Origin: Luteimonas yindakuii
Lineage (GTDB): Bacteria; Pseudomonadota; Gammaproteobacteria; Xanthomonadales; Xanthomonadaceae
Direction of reading: 5' to 3'
Assembly: GCF_004803715.2 (NCBI RefSeq)
Contig: NZ_CP039383.2
Coordinates: 1,922,001-1,986,000, forward strand
Length of the DNA stretch: 64,000 nt
Numbering within the stretch: position 1 is the first letter of the stretch; each line of letters begins with the position of its first letter. Of the stretch, positions 9,396-19,457 are shown in pieces. Made by a program: the position numbers and the translations under genes. The notes below the pieces were generated by a model. It was not told the DNA's origin. It made no database searches and was given only the letters and a program-made list of their open reading frames with translations.

Positions 9396-10489
9396 CGCTG
9401 TACGCCCTCCAGCACCCCGAAATACGCCATCAGCGCAGTGACCACGATCCAGGCGATGCTGACCGGGATGAAGACCTTCCAGCCCAGACGCATGATCTGG
9501 TCGTAGCGGTAACGCGGGAACGACGCGCGGAACCAGATGAAGCAGCTGGCGAAGAAGAACATCTTGGCGAACAGCCACCACCAGCCATCGCCGAGGATCG
9601 TCGACAGCACCGGCACGTCGGGGATCCACGCCGCCGGGATCGGCGACAGCCAGCCGCCCAGGAAGAACAGCGTCGTCAGGATGCTGACGAGGATCATGTT
9701 CGCGTACTCGGCCAGGAAGAACAGCGCGAACGCCGAACCCGAGTACTCCACCATGTGGCCGGCCACGATCTCCGACTCGCCTTCCACCACGTCGAACGGC
9801 GAACGGTTGGTCTCGGCCACGCCGGACACGAAATAGATCACGAACAGCGGCAGCAGCGGCAGCCAGAACCAGCCGAAGAGGCCGTTGCCGGTGGACTGCG
9901 CCATCACGATATCGGTGAGGTTGAGGCTGCCGGCCGCGATCAGCACGCCGACCAGCGCGAAGCCCATCGCGATCTCGTAGCTCACCATCTGCGCGGCCGC
10001 GCGCATCGCGCCGAGGAAGGCGTACTTCGAGTTGGTGGCCCAGCCGGCGAGGATGATGCCGTACACGCCCAGCGAGGTCATCGCCAGCAGGTAGAGCAGG
10101 CCCGCGTTGGCGTTGGACAGCACCAGCTGGTAGTCGAACGGCACCACCGCCCACGCCGCGAACGCAGGCGCGAGGGTGATCAGCGGTGCCAGCACGTACA
10201 ACGCGCGATGTGCGTTGGTCGGCTGGATGACTTCCTTGAACAGCAGCTTGAAGACGTCGGCGAACGCCTGGAACACGCCCATGCCGACATACATCGGCCC
10301 GTGGCGCACGTGCATCCAGCCGATCAGCTTGCGCTCCCACACCACGTAGAAGGCCACCGCGATGATCACCGGCATGGCGATCGCGAGGACCTTCAGCACG
10401 ATCCACAGCACCGTGCCGATCGCGCCCAGCGAGAACAGCGCCTCGCGCAGCGGACCGAACACCTGCTGGAGCAACTCTGCCGTCGTCAT
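9392..10489 (-). CDS. nuoH: NADH-quinone oxidoreductase subunit H
   Basis: Membrane subunit that forms the entrance of the quinone chamber. It has 365 residues in eight or nine helices. Hallmarks are [40 protein letters not shown] and [20 protein letters not shown], the last with the acidic residues of the E-channel. It overlaps nuoG (upstream) and nuoI (downstream) by 4 bp each. Confidence 0.96.
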   Translation of the reverse strand: MTTAELLQQVFGPLREALFSLGAIGTVLWIVLKVLAIAMPVIIAVAFYVVWERKLIGWMHVRHGPMYVGMGVFQAFADVFKLLFKEVIQPTNAHRALYVLAPLITLAPAFAAWAVVPFDYQLVLSNANAGLLYLLAMTSLGVYGIILAGWATNSKYAFLGAMRAAAQMVSYEIAMGFALVGVLIAAGSLNLTDIVMAQSTGNGLFGWFWLPLLPLFVIYFVSGVAETNRSPFDVVEGESEIVAGHMVEYSGSAFALFFLAEYANMILVSILTTLFFLGGWLSPIPAAWIPDVPVLSTILGDGWWWLFAKMFFFASCFIWFRASFPRYRYDQIMRLGWKVFIPVSIAWIVVTALMAYFGVLEGVQR

Positions 10490-12714
10490 GCCGGCACCAC
10501 CTGTACGTTGCCGGCCGTCAGCGCTGCAGTGGCGCCATAGCCGCTTTCGACGAAGACCGCGCCGGGTGCGACCTGGTCGCTGACCGTGACCTGCAGGGTC
10601 GCGGTGCCGGCATGGTTGGAGACCCTGGCCATCGCGCCGTCACCGACGCCCAGCGCGCCGGCATCGGCCGGATGCACCACGATGCGCGGGCCGAGCGTCA
10701 ACGGATGGGCCTGCAGCGCCGGTGCACGCCGGACCATCGCGTCGCTGCGGTAGATCGCCGGTGCGACCGCGAGTTCGAGGCCACCGTCCACCTGTGGGGC
10801 CTGCCCCGACTGCACGGCGACCTGGCGCGGCTGCATCGACGCACGCAACGGCGCGATGTCGATGAATTCGAAACCTTCGAGTCCAAGCTCGCCGCCGAGC
10901 GCGCGCAGCACGCGCCATCCGGCACGCGCCTCGCCCGGCAGCCGGCCGGCGGGAACCGCCCGCTGGTCGATGCCTTCAAGGTTGGTCAGCGTGGCCTCGA
11001 TCTCGGGCAGCGCTCCAATCGGCAGGATCACGTCGGCGACGGCACGCGTGGAGGCGCAGGCGAACTGGCTGAACGCCACCACCTGTGCACCCTTGAGCGC
11101 CTTCAGCGCGAGCGCCTGGTCGGCGAAGTCCAGCCCCGGCTCGATGCCGTACAGCACGTACGCGGAGCGTGTGTCGCGCAGCATCGCCTGGGCATCGCGC
11201 GAGGTTGGCAGTACGCCGTGGCGGCCCAGGCCCAGCGCATTCGCGCCCTGCGGGATGCGGCACAGCGCAGCGCCATGGGCGCTCGCGAAGCGTTCCGCAG
11301 CGGAACGGATCGCGCCTGCGTGCGCACCGGCCTCGGCCAGTGCGCCCACGATCACCACCATCCGCTCGCCCTCGCCTACCGCCGCGGCGAGATCGGTGCC
11401 ACCAAGGGCCGCGGCGATGCGCGACGGCGCGACGATCGCCTTGGAGGCGACGTCGAAGGTGAAGTCGAAATCGACCGGGTTGACGACGTGCACGCGCGCA
11501 CCCTTGCGCCATGCCTGGCGCACGCGGTGGTGCAGCAGCGGCACTTCGTGGCGCAGGTTGGAGCCGACGATGACGATCGTGCCGGCGTTGGCGATGTCCG
11601 CCACCGGCATCGCGAACGGCGCGGCGACGGCGTCGCCGGACATGTCGCGCTGGCCGATGCGGTGGTCGAGGTTGCCGGTGCCGAGGCCTTCGGCCATGCG
11701 GGCCAGCAGCGCGCCCTCTTCGTTCGAGGTCGACGGATGCACCAGCATGCCGAGGTCGTCGGCGGCGTTGTCACGCAGGATCTGCGCGGCACGCGCGAGC
11801 GCCTCGTCCCACGAGGCCGCGCGGAAGTCGTCGCCCTCGCGGATCAGCGGCTGCACGGCGCGGTCGTCGGCGCCGAGGCCCTGGTGCGAATAACGGTCGC
11901 GATCGGACAGCCAGCACTCGTTGACGGTCTCGTTGTCGCGCGGCACCGCGCGCAGCACCTCGCCACGGCGCGCGTGCAGGAACAGGTTGCTGCCCAGTGC
12001 ATCGTGGTAGCCCAGCGATTCCCTGGCGACCAGTTCCCACGGGCGTGCACGGAAGCGGAACACCTTGTTGGTGAGCGCGCCGACCGGGCATACGTCGATC
12101 ACGTTGCCGGACAGCTCGGTGGTCAGCGGCTTGCCGTCATAGGTGCCGATCTGCAGGTTCTCGCCACGGCTCATGCCGCCGAGCTCGTAGGTGCCGGCGA
12201 TTTCCGCGGTGAAGCGCACGCAGCGCGTGCACTGGATGCAGCGCGTCATCTCGGTGGCGACCAGCGGACCGAGGTCCTCGTCGGGCACCACGCGCTTGCG
12301 CTCGACGAAGCGGCTTACCGAGCGGCCATAACCCAGCGACAGGTCCTGCAGTTCGCACTCGCCGCCCTGGTCGCAGATCGGGCAGTCGAGCGGATGGTTG
12401 ATCAGCAGGAACTCCATCACGTTGCGCTGCGACTTCAACGCCTTGTCGCTGCGGGTGACGACCTTCATGCCGTCCATCACCGGCGTGGCGCAGGCCGGCG
12501 CCGGCTTCGGCATCTTCTCCACCTCGACCAGGCACATGCGGCAGTTCGCCGCGATGGCCAGCTTGTCGTGGTAGCAGAAACGCGGGATCGGGATGCCGGC
12601 CTTGTCGGCGGCCTGGATGATCATCGAGCCCTTCGGCGCGGCCATCTCGACACCGTCGATGAAGACGGTGACGTGGTCGGGCGGCAGGTTCGGGTTCACG
12701 GGCTGCGCGCTCAT
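10486..12714 (-). CDS. nuoG: NADH-quinone oxidoreductase subunit G
   Basis: Large peripheral-arm subunit with 742 residues, shorter than the roughly 910-residue Escherichia coli protein. The N-terminal [2Fe-2S] domain has [15 protein letters not shown]. It is followed by a His/Cys [4Fe-4S] motif ([18 protein letters not shown]), then [12 protein letters not shown] and [12 protein letters not shown] for the next cluster. The remainder is a molybdopterin-oxidoreductase-like domain without obvious cofactor residues. The ATG at 12714 ([20 protein letters not shown]) overlaps the nuoF stop by 4 bp. An upstream open extension to 12834 lies inside nuoF and is ignored. Confidence 0.95.
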   Translation of the reverse strand: MSAQPVNPNLPPDHVTVFIDGVEMAAPKGSMIIQAADKAGIPIPRFCYHDKLAIAANCRMCLVEVEKMPKPAPACATPVMDGMKVVTRSDKALKSQRNVMEFLLINHPLDCPICDQGGECELQDLSLGYGRSVSRFVERKRVVPDEDLGPLVATEMTRCIQCTRCVRFTAEIAGTYELGGMSRGENLQIGTYDGKPLTTELSGNVIDVCPVGALTNKVFRFRARPWELVARESLGYHDALGSNLFLHARRGEVLRAVPRDNETVNECWLSDRDRYSHQGLGADDRAVQPLIREGDDFRAASWDEALARAAQILRDNAADDLGMLVHPSTSNEEGALLARMAEGLGTGNLDHRIGQRDMSGDAVAAPFAMPVADIANAGTIVIVGSNLRHEVPLLHHRVRQAWRKGARVHVVNPVDFDFTFDVASKAIVAPSRIAAALGGTDLAAAVGEGERMVVIVGALAEAGAHAGAIRSAAERFASAHGAALCRIPQGANALGLGRHGVLPTSRDAQAMLRDTRSAYVLYGIEPGLDFADQALALKALKGAQVVAFSQFACASTRAVADVILPIGALPEIEATLTNLEGIDQRAVPAGRLPGEARAGWRVLRALGGELGLEGFEFIDIAPLRASMQPRQVAVQSGQAPQVDGGLELAVAPAIYRSDAMVRRAPALQAHPLTLGPRIVVHPADAGALGVGDGAMARVSNHAGTATLQVTVSDQVAPGAVFVESGYGATAALTAGNVQVVPA

Positions 12715-14078
12715 GCGGCCACCGCCTTCGGCACCACGGTGCCATTGCGCTGGTCGTCGACCAGGAAACGCCGGTTCACGATCGCGTACTCGAACTCGTC
12801 CCAGTAGTGGCGCAGGAAGCCCTGCACCGGCCACGCGGCGGCCTCGCCGAACGCGCAGATGGTGTGGCCTTCGATCTGCCCGGCCGCGGCCCGCAGCATG
12901 TGCAGGTCCTCAACGGTCGCGGTGTGCTGCGCGATGCGGGTCAGCATGCGGTACATCCAGCCGGTGCCCTCGCGGCAGGGCGTGCACTGGCCGCAGGATT
13001 CCTGGTAGTAGAAACGCGCGATGCGCTGGCAGGCGCGCACCATGCAGGTGGTGTCGTCCATCACGATGACCGCGCCCGAACCCAGGCCGGAACCGGCCTT
13101 CTGGATCGAGTCGTAGTCCATCGTCAGGCCCATCATGATCTCGCCCGGCAGCACCGGCATCGACGAACCACCCGGGATCACGCCCTTGATGGTGCGACCC
13201 GGACGCATGCCGCCGGCGATTTCCAGCAGCTCGGAGAACGGCGTGCCGAGGCGGATCTCGTAGTTGCCCGGACGCGCCACGTGGCCCGACACCGAGAAGA
13301 TCTTGCAGCCGCCGTTGTTGGGCTTGCCGAGGTTCATGAACCACTCGGGGCCGTTGCGCACGATCGCCGGCACCGAGGCGTAGGTTTCGGTGTTGTTGAT
13401 CGTGGTCGGCTTGCCGTACAGGCCGAAGTTGGCCGGGAACGGCGGCTTGTAGCGTGGCTGGCCCTTCTTGCCTTCCAGCGACTCCATCAGCGCGGTCTCT
13501 TCACCGCAGATGTAGGCGCCAGCGCCGAGCGCGTTGTGGATGTCGATGTCGATGCCGGAGCCGAGGATGTCCTTGCCCAGCCAGCCGTTGGCGTACGCCT
13601 CGGCGGTGGCTTCCTCGAGATGCTCGAACGGCTCGTGGTGGAACTCGCCACGCAGGTAGTTGTAGGCAACCGACGAACCGGTGGCATAGCAGGCGATCGC
13701 CATGCCCTCGATCACCGAGTGCGGGTTGTAGCGCAGGATGTCGCGGTCCTTGCAGGTGCCCGGCTCGGACTCGTCGGAGTTGCAGAGGATGTACTTCTGC
13801 ATGTCGCCCTTGGGCATGAAGGACCACTTCAGTCCGGTCGGGAAGCCCGCGCCGCCACGGCCGCGCAGGCCCGACTGCTTGACCATCTCGATGACGTCGG
13901 CCGGCGGGATCTTCTCGGTGAGGATCCGGCGCAGCGCCTGGTAACCACCGGTCTTGAGGTAGTTCTCGTACGACCACGGCTTGTCGAAGTGCAGCGTCGT
14001 GTAGACGGCCTGGTGCTCCTTCGGCGCGGGGCCGACGGGCCCGTAGCCTTCGGAGACGTGGGTGTGTTGATGCGCCAT
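12711..14078 (-). CDS. nuoF: NADH-quinone oxidoreductase subunit F (NADH/FMN-binding)
   Basis: NADH- and FMN-binding subunit of complex I, the electron entry point. It has 455 residues. Motifs seen are [16 protein letters not shown] (nucleotide binding), [19 protein letters not shown] (FMN region) and [15 protein letters not shown] plus [14 protein letters not shown] (N3 [4Fe-4S] ligands). The start is set at 14078 ([16 protein letters not shown]); an open extension to 14198 overlaps nuoE. It follows nuoE by 14 bp. Confidence 0.96.
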   Translation of the reverse strand: MAHQHTHVSEGYGPVGPAPKEHQAVYTTLHFDKPWSYENYLKTGGYQALRRILTEKIPPADVIEMVKQSGLRGRGGAGFPTGLKWSFMPKGDMQKYILCNSDESEPGTCKDRDILRYNPHSVIEGMAIACYATGSSVAYNYLRGEFHHEPFEHLEEATAEAYANGWLGKDILGSGIDIDIHNALGAGAYICGEETALMESLEGKKGQPRYKPPFPANFGLYGKPTTINNTETYASVPAIVRNGPEWFMNLGKPNNGGCKIFSVSGHVARPGNYEIRLGTPFSELLEIAGGMRPGRTIKGVIPGGSSMPVLPGEIMMGLTMDYDSIQKAGSGLGSGAVIVMDDTTCMVRACQRIARFYYQESCGQCTPCREGTGWMYRMLTRIAQHTATVEDLHMLRAAAGQIEGHTICAFGEAAAWPVQGFLRHYWDEFEYAIVNRRFLVDDQRNGTVVPKAVAA

Positions 14079-14092
14079 GCCTGCGTCCAGCC

Positions 14093-14620
14093 TCACTTCA
14101 GTCCGTCGAGCAGCTCGTCCACCTTCGCGGTGTCGAGCTTCTCGTGGTAATGGCCGTTGATCACGACCACCGGGGCGCCGCAGCACGCGGCCACGCACTC
14201 TTCCTCACGCTTGAGGTAGACGCGGCCGTCGGCGGTCGACTCGCCCAGCTTGCAACCCAGCTTCTGCTCGGCGTGCGCGACAAGGTCCTCGGCGCCGTTG
14301 AGCCAGCAGCTGATGTTGGTGCAGAAGGCGACGTTGTTGCGGCCGACCTCCCGCGTCTCGAACATCGAGTAGAACGTCGCCACCTCGTACGCCCACACCG
14401 GCGGGATGCCCAGGTACTTGGCCACCGCGGCGATCAGCTCGTCGGTCAGGAAACCGCCGTTCTGCTGCTGGGTCGCGAACAGCCCCTGGATCACCGCCGA
14501 ACGCTTGCGGTCGGGCGGGAACTTCGCCACCCAGTGGTCGATGTACGCACGCGTGTCGTCGCTCAACGCGACCATCGGGTCGACGTTGCGCGCGTTCTCG
14601 AAATTGCCTGTTGCTTTCAT
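14093..14620 (-). CDS. nuoE: NADH-quinone oxidoreductase subunit E ([2Fe-2S])
   Basis: Thioredoxin-like subunit holding cluster N1a, with 175 residues. Cluster ligands are visible in [14 protein letters not shown] and [12 protein letters not shown]. The start is the ATG at 14620 ([12 protein letters not shown]), with GAGG-type sequence just upstream. An open extension to 14662 runs into the end of nuoD and is not used. It lies 13 bp after nuoD. Confidence 0.95.
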   Translation of the reverse strand: MKATGNFENARNVDPMVALSDDTRAYIDHWVAKFPPDRKRSAVIQGLFATQQQNGGFLTDELIAAVAKYLGIPPVWAYEVATFYSMFETREVGRNNVAFCTNISCWLNGAEDLVAHAEQKLGCKLGESTADGRVYLKREEECVAACCGAPVVVINGHYHEKLDTAKVDELLDGLK

Positions 14621-14633
14621 TTCCTCACGCGCC

Positions 14634-15941
14634 TCAACGGTCGATTTCGCCGAACACGACATCGTAGGTGCCGATCATCGCCACCACGTCGGAGAGCATG
14701 TGGCCCTTGACGATGGCGTCCATCGACGACAGGTGCGCGAAGCCCGGGGCGCGCAGGTGCACGCGGAACGGCTTGTTGGCACCGTCGGAAACCAGGTAGC
14801 AGCCGAACTCGCCCTTGGGCGCCTCGACGGCCTGGTAGGTCTCGCCGACCGGCACGCAATAGCCTTCCGAGAACAGCTTGAAGTGGTGGATCAGCGCTTC
14901 CATGTCGTCCTTCATCTCCGCACGGGAGGGAGGCGCGACCTTGTAGTTGTCGACCATCACCGGACCGGGATTCGCCCGCAGCCATGCCACGCACTGCTTG
15001 ATGATGCGCGTCGACTGGCGCATCTCGGCCACGCGCACGAGGTAGCGGTCGTAGCAGTCGCCTTCCACGCCCACGGCGATGTCGAAGTCGACCTCGGCGT
15101 ACTTGGCGTAGGGCCGGGTCTTGCGCAGATCCCACGCAACGCCGGAACCACGCAGCATCGGGCCGGTCATGCCCCAGGCCTTGGCCTGTTCGGGCGGGAT
15201 CACGCCGATGCCGACGGTGCGCTGCTTCCAGATGCGGTTGTCGGTGAGCAGCGTTTCGTATTCGTCGATCCGGGTCGGGAAGTCGTCGGCGAACTGGTCG
15301 AGGAAGTCCAGCATCGAGCCTTCGCGCCAGGCGTTGAAGCGCTTGAGCTTGGCACCCTTGCGCCACGGCGAATCGCGGTACTGCGGCATGTGGTCCGGCA
15401 GGTCGCGATACACGCCGCCGGGGCGGTAGTAGGCGGCATGCATGCGCGCGCCAGACACCGCCTCGTAGACGTCCATCAGCTCTTCGCGCTCGCGGAACGC
15501 GTACAGCATCACCGCCATTGCGCCGAGGTCGAGGCCGTTGGAGCCGAGCCACATCAGGTGGTTCAGGATCCGCGTGATCTCGTCGAACATCGTGCGGATC
15601 CACTGCGCACGTTCCGGCGCCTCGATCCCCATCAGGGTCTCGATCGCAAGGACGTAGGCGTGCTCGTTGCACATCATCGACACGTAATCCAGACGATCCA
15701 TGTACGGGACCGACTGGTTGAACGGCTTGGACTCGGCGAGCTTCTCGGTGCCGCGATGGAGTAGGCCCACGTGCGGGTCGGCACGGACGATGGTCTCGCC
15801 GTCCATCTCCAGGATGAGGCGCAGCACGCCATGCGCGGCCGGGTGCTGCGGGCCGAAGTTCATCGTGTAGTTGCGGATCTGCTGGCGCAGCGCGGCCGGG
15901 CCGCCCGTTGCCGCCTGTTCCGCCGAATAACCGGTACTCAT
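14634..15941 (-). CDS. nuoD: NADH-quinone oxidoreductase subunit D (49-kDa homologue)
   Basis: Peripheral-arm subunit that forms the quinone site with NuoB. It has 435 residues, with no fusion to NuoC. Hallmarks are [18 protein letters not shown] near the N terminus, [17 protein letters not shown], and the C-terminal DVVFGEIDR. Its ATG overlaps the nuoC stop by 4 bp. Confidence 0.96.
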   Translation of the reverse strand: MSTGYSAEQAATGGPAALRQQIRNYTMNFGPQHPAAHGVLRLILEMDGETIVRADPHVGLLHRGTEKLAESKPFNQSVPYMDRLDYVSMMCNEHAYVLAIETLMGIEAPERAQWIRTMFDEITRILNHLMWLGSNGLDLGAMAVMLYAFREREELMDVYEAVSGARMHAAYYRPGGVYRDLPDHMPQYRDSPWRKGAKLKRFNAWREGSMLDFLDQFADDFPTRIDEYETLLTDNRIWKQRTVGIGVIPPEQAKAWGMTGPMLRGSGVAWDLRKTRPYAKYAEVDFDIAVGVEGDCYDRYLVRVAEMRQSTRIIKQCVAWLRANPGPVMVDNYKVAPPSRAEMKDDMEALIHHFKLFSEGYCVPVGETYQAVEAPKGEFGCYLVSDGANKPFRVHLRAPGFAHLSSMDAIVKGHMLSDVVAMIGTYDVVFGEIDR

Positions 15942-16699
15942 TTCTGCGTCTCCGCTCCCCGCGCCCGCGATTCGCCGGCGGCGGTCAGGTAGCGTGCGTC
16001 GTCACGGATCACGCGCGGAACGCCCACGCGCGGCTCGACGGAAGTCACGGGCTCGTACACCACGCGCTTCTTCTCGGCGTCGTAGCGGACCTCGACATTG
16101 CCGATCAGCGGGAAATCCTTGCGGAACGGATGGCCCACGAAGCCGTAGTCGGTCATCAGGCGACGCAGGTCCGGATGGCCCGCGTAGACGATGCCGAAGA
16201 GGTCGAATGCCTCGCGCTCGAACCAGTTCACGCCTTCCCACACCGACACGACGGACGCCACCACCGGCATCGCATCGTCCTCGGGGTGCACGGTCACGCG
16301 CAGGCGGCGGTTGTGTTCGATCGACAGCAGCTGCGCGACCGATGCGAAGCGGTTCGCCGGCACCGGCAACGGGCCTTCGCTATCCGGCGAATCCAGCTGG
16401 CGGCTGGGCGCCTGGCCATAACCGAACCGGCCAGGACCACGCCCTTCGACGCCGCGGCTGAAGCCGGCGGACGACACCTCGGTGTCCCACTCGTCGCTGC
16501 CGTAGCCGAGGTAGTCGACACCGCACAGGTCGATCAGCGATTCGAATGCGAACTCGTCGCGCAGCGCAAGGCACCCGGCCAGGTAGTCGGCGGCGGCGAA
16601 CACGATGCCGACCTCGCCACGCGGTTCGGCGACCGTCACCAGCGCATCCGGGAAGCGCGCACGCAGCTGCGCGGCAAAGGCCTCTGCGGATCCGCTCAT
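15938..16699 (-). CDS. nuoC: NADH-quinone oxidoreductase subunit C (30-kDa homologue)
   Basis: Peripheral-arm subunit with 253 residues, encoded separately rather than as the NuoCD fusion of Escherichia coli. It has [13 protein letters not shown] near residue 60 and the family signature [20 protein letters not shown]. Between them is a charged, glycine-rich insert of about 45 residues (from [18 protein letters not shown]) ahead of [15 protein letters not shown] believe similar inserts occur in other Xanthomonadaceae NuoC proteins. Both ends overlap the neighbouring genes by 4 bp. Confidence 0.95.
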   Translation of the reverse strand: MSGSAEAFAAQLRARFPDALVTVAEPRGEVGIVFAAADYLAGCLALRDEFAFESLIDLCGVDYLGYGSDEWDTEVSSAGFSRGVEGRGPGRFGYGQAPSRQLDSPDSEGPLPVPANRFASVAQLLSIEHNRRLRVTVHPEDDAMPVVASVVSVWEGVNWFEREAFDLFGIVYAGHPDLRRLMTDYGFVGHPFRKDFPLIGNVEVRYDAEKKRVVYEPVTSVEPRVGVPRVIRDDARYLTAAGESRARGAETQK

Positions 16700-17280
16700 T
16701 CGCGCAGCCCCGTCTTGTTCTCGCCGAAGTTGGTGCCGCGACGGATCTTGCGTTGCAGCTGCAGGATGCCGAACACCAGCGCCTCGGCCGTCGGCGGGCA
16801 GCCCGGGACGTAGATGTCCACCGGCACGATGCGGTCGCAGCCGCGCACGACGGAATACGAGTAGTGGTAGTAGCCGCCGCCATTGGCGCAGCTGCCCATC
16901 GAGATCACCCACTTCGGGTCGGGCATCTGGTCGTAGACCTTGCGCAGCGCCGGGGCCATCTTGTTGACCAGGGTACCGGCCACGATCATGACGTCGGACT
17001 GGCGCGGGCTCGGGCGGAACACCACGCCATAGCGGTCGAGGTCGATGCGCGCGGCACCCGCGTGCATCATTTCGACCGCGCAACAGGCGAGGCCGAACGT
17101 CATCGGCCACATCGAGCCGGTGCGTGCCCAGTTGAGCAGCACGTCCGAGCTCGTGGTCAGGAACCCGCGCTCGAGCAGCGGATTGTCGCCCTCGGGCCGC
17201 AGGATGTCCTCGACGCGCCCTTCCGGCAGCGGATTGCTGGCGAAGTCCGCGGCCTTCTGGATGGACTGGATCACTCCCAT
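16696..17280 (-). CDS. nuoB: NADH-quinone oxidoreductase subunit B ([4Fe-4S] N2)
   Basis: Carries cluster N2, the direct electron donor to quinone. It has 194 residues. Ligand motifs are [10 protein letters not shown] (tandem cysteines), [15 protein letters not shown] and [13 protein letters not shown] set the start at 17280 ([18 protein letters not shown]), which overlaps the end of nuoA by 10 bp. The frame is open further upstream through the leader, but nothing there resembles the family. Confidence 0.96.
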   Translation of the reverse strand: MGVIQSIQKAADFASNPLPEGRVEDILRPEGDNPLLERGFLTTSSDVLLNWARTGSMWPMTFGLACCAVEMMHAGAARIDLDRYGVVFRPSPRQSDVMIVAGTLVNKMAPALRKVYDQMPDPKWVISMGSCANGGGYYHYSYSVVRGCDRIVPVDIYVPGCPPTAEALVFGILQLQRKIRRGTNFGENKTGLRE

Positions 17281-17627
17281 TCCAGGGCTCCCTTCTTCCA
17301 CACGTAGATGAAGCCGAGCAACAGCATGCCGGCGAAGATGCCCATCTCGACCAGGCCCACGACGCCGAGGTCGCGGAACACGGTGGCCCAAGGCACGATG
17401 AAGATGATTTCCAGGTCGAAGATCAGGAACTGGATCGCGATGAGGTAGTAGCGCACGTCGAAGCGCATGCGCGCGTCCTCGAACGCGTTGAAGCCACTCT
17501 CGTAGGGCGACAGCTTCTCGGCCGTCGGACGCTTGGGTCCCAGGACGTTGCCGACCACCAGCAATGCAATGCCGATGCCGGTGGCAACGATCAGGAACAA
17601 CAGGGTCGGCAAATATTCGGCCAGCAC
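17271..17627 (-). CDS. nuoA: NADH-quinone oxidoreductase subunit A
   Basis: Small membrane subunit of complex I with three helices and 118 residues. The first helix is [20 protein letters not shown], followed by the conserved loop [20 protein letters not shown] and two more helices. The start is a GTG at 17627 with a weak GAGAGA upstream. It is the first gene of nuoABCDEFGHIJKLMN. Confidence 0.95.
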   Translation of the reverse strand: MLAEYLPTLLFLIVATGIGIALLVVGNVLGPKRPTAEKLSPYESGFNAFEDARMRFDVRYYLIAIQFLIFDLEIIFIVPWATVFRDLGVVGLVEMGIFAGMLLLGFIYVWKKGALEWE

Positions 17628-17965
17628 GTGATGTTCTCTCGGCTACTTGCCGCCCGTGGGCGGCCGTTGCTCGGCGCTTCGCGCCGCTCGCACATGGCGC
17701 CGGAGCGCCGCGTGCGTCGTGTTTACTCAGGGGGTGGCCGACATCCCGTCGCACCGGCCACACCCGGCCCGGGTGCGTTCTCGGCTGGCCCTTCCTGGGC
17801 GGTTCCGGCTGTTGCCGGACACCGTCCTCGAAACCAGCCAATTGTACCGTTTCGTGAACTGGTGAGTAAACCAATTCGGTCCCGCAGACCCATTCCACGC
17901 ATGACATCCGTGCATGCGCCGTGTAACACCCTCGACTGCATGTCGCACCACCCCGGATACGCAAA
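17628..17965 (-). promoter_or_regulatory. Leader/promoter region of the nuo operon (no gene)
   Basis: About 340 bp between nuoA and the tRNA-Leu terminator, with no convincing coding sequence. On the minus strand a candidate promoter has -35 TTTACT (17865-17870) and -10 TACAAT (17841-17846) separated by 18 bp. It would give a leader of roughly 200 nt before nuoA. Several short GC-rich inverted repeats (for example around 17649-17664, CCGCCC...GGGCGG) could fold in that leader. Confidence 0.45.
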
Positions 17966-17986
17966 CACCCCGCGCGGGGCGGGGTG
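17966..17986 (-). terminator. Rho-independent terminator after tRNA-Leu
   Basis: Read on the minus strand: an 8-bp stem (CACCCCGC/GCGGGGTG), a 5-nt loop, then TTTGCG. It lies 27 bp past the tRNA 3' end. It would separate the tpiA-secG-tRNA-Leu transcript from the nuo operon. Confidence 0.65.
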
Positions 17987-18013
17987 CTGGCGCTGGCGGC
18001 AGAACCGCCGTAT

Positions 18014-18098
18014 TGGTGCCCAAGGGGGGACTCGAACCCCCACGACTCTCGTCGCTACCACCTCAAGGTAGTGCGTCTACCAATTCCGCCACCTGGGC
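18014..18098 (-). tRNA. tRNA-Leu (GAG)
   Basis: An 85-nt class II tRNA with encoded CCA (18014-18016). It starts GCCCAGGTGGCGGAATTGG, the usual leucine tRNA opening. The anticodon loop is TTGAGGT (anticodon GAG), flanked by the stem CTACC/GGTAG. A variable arm (CGACGAGAGTCG) and the T-arm GGGGGTTCGAGTCCCCC follow. It lies 51 bp after secG, as leuU does in Escherichia coli. Confidence 0.96.
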
Positions 18099-18105
18099 AT
18101 GGTGT

Positions 18106-18130
18106 CCGCGGTCGACAGCGCCGACCGCGG
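18106..18130 (-). repeat. Hairpin between secG and tRNA-Leu
   Basis: Perfect 9-bp arms CCGCGGTCG/CGACCGCGG with a 7-nt loop, 7 bp upstream of the tRNA 5' end. No U-tract follows, so a processing structure in the pre-tRNA or secG mRNA end is more likely than a terminator. A TACAAT at 18138-18143 just upstream might serve as a -10 for the tRNA, but I see no -35. Confidence 0.4.
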
Positions 18131-18149
18131 GGTGCGCATTGTACGCGCT

Positions 18150-18578
18150 TTACTGCTCCGTTTGCGGTGCCTGCGGAGGAATTTCCTCACCGGCCGCCGG
18201 CTGTGCCGGAGGCGCTGCGGGCACGGCTTCATTCGACTGCTGCACCGGCGCCTGCGGCACGCTGGCATCCGCTGCAGGCGCGGCCGGCGCCTGCGGAATC
18301 GCGGACATCACGCCCAGATCCTGCTGCTGCACGACCGGCTGTGCCTGGCGGGTTGCGTACCACGCCATGAACAGCGTCACGGCGAAGAACGAGATCGCCA
18401 GCCACTTCGTCGCCTTGGACAGGAAGTTGGACGAGCCACGCGCACCGAACACGGTGGCCGACGCGCCGCCACCGAAGCCGGAACCGGCCTGTGCGCCGGC
18501 GCCACGCTGCATCAGGATCAACGCGACCATGGAGATCGCGATGAGGACAAAAAGTACGTTCAGGACGAGCAGCAGCAT
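18150..18578 (-). CDS. secG: Preprotein translocase subunit SecG
   Basis: Small membrane subunit of the SecYEG export channel, 142 residues. Helix 1 is VLNVLFVLIAISMVALILMQ. It is followed by the family loop QRGAGAQAGSGFGGG and the motif TVFGARGSSNFLSKAT, then helix 2 (WLAISFFAVTLFMAWYA). The last 70 residues are a Pro/Ala/Gln-rich tail, as is common in this group. It follows tpiA by 16 bp. Confidence 0.95.
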   Translation of the reverse strand: MLLLVLNVLFVLIAISMVALILMQRGAGAQAGSGFGGGASATVFGARGSSNFLSKATKWLAISFFAVTLFMAWYATRQAQPVVQQQDLGVMSAIPQAPAAPAADASVPQAPVQQSNEAVPAAPPAQPAAGEEIPPQAPQTEQ

Positions 18579-18594
18579 CGTGGCTTGACCGGGT

Positions 18595-19347
18595 TCAACC
18601 CGCGGCGGCGGCCGCGGCGATGGCGAGGAAATCGGAGGCTACCAGCGAGGCGCCACCGATGAGGCCGCCATCGACGTCCGGCTGCGAGAACAGCTCGGCC
18701 GCGTTGGCGGGCTTCACGCTTCCACCGTAGAGGATGGGCAGCGAATCGGCGATCTTAACATCCCGCGCGGCCACCTCGCTACGGATGAAGGCGTGCACGG
18801 CCTGGGCCTGTTCCGGCGTCGCGGTGCGGCCGGTGCCGATCGCCCAGACCGGCTCGTAGGCGACGACGGCGTTGGCGAACGCCGCGGCGGTGACCAGGTC
18901 CAGCACGGGGCGCAGCTGCGAGGCGATGGTGTCCTCGGTCATGCCCGCCTCGCGCTGCTGCAACGACTCGCCCACGCACAGGATCGGCCGCAGGCCGGCG
19001 TTGACCGCGGCCAGGAACTTGCGCGCGACGTGTTCGCTGCTTTCGTTGTGGTACTGGCGCCGCTCCGAGTGGCCGACCAGGCCGAAACGCGCGCCCACGT
19101 CGACCAGCATCTTCGCCGAGACCTCGCCGGTATAGGCGCCTTCCTGGTTGCTGCTGACGTCCTGGGCGCCGAACGCGACGGGGCGACCCTCGAAATCCTC
19201 GACGAGGTCGCCGAGGTATGGCAGCGGCGGAAGGACCACGACCTCCACGCCGCCGGGCAGCGCATCGGCAATGCGTCCGACCAGATCGGTGGCGAAGGCG
19301 CGACTGCCGTGCAGCTTCCAGTTGCCGGCGACGATACGTGGACGCAT
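18595..19347 (-). CDS. tpiA: Triosephosphate isomerase
   Basis: Interconverts dihydroxyacetone phosphate and glyceraldehyde 3-phosphate. It has 250 residues, the normal length. Catalytic residues are present: Asn9 and Lys11 in AGNWKLHG, His93 in VGHSERRQYH, and the glutamate in VAYEPVWAIGTG. Phosphate-binding GGSVKPANA and GGLIGGASL are also seen. A TAGAAT hexamer 29 nt upstream suggests its own promoter and a tpiA-secG-tRNA transcript. Confidence 0.97.
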   Translation of the reverse strand: MRPRIVAGNWKLHGSRAFATDLVGRIADALPGGVEVVVLPPLPYLGDLVEDFEGRPVAFGAQDVSSNQEGAYTGEVSAKMLVDVGARFGLVGHSERRQYHNESSEHVARKFLAAVNAGLRPILCVGESLQQREAGMTEDTIASQLRPVLDLVTAAAFANAVVAYEPVWAIGTGRTATPEQAQAVHAFIRSEVAARDVKIADSLPILYGGSVKPANAAELFSQPDVDGGLIGGASLVASDFLAIAAAAAAG

Positions 19348-19376
19348 GACCTACCTCGGGATATGGACAACCGCCC

Positions 19377-19382
19377 ATTCTA
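19377..19382 (-). promoter_or_regulatory. Candidate -10 element for tpiA
   Basis: TAGAAT on the minus strand ends 29 nt before the tpiA ATG. There is no recognisable -35 in the GC-rich sequence behind it. It is one of several -10 hexamers at the same distance from a start codon in this window. Confidence 0.45.
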
Positions 19383-19457
19383 GGCGGTGCGCGCCATGAA
19401 GGCATGGCACGGCACGGGTGGGAGCAGGACGCACGCGCCCTGCCCGACCGCGCAGGA

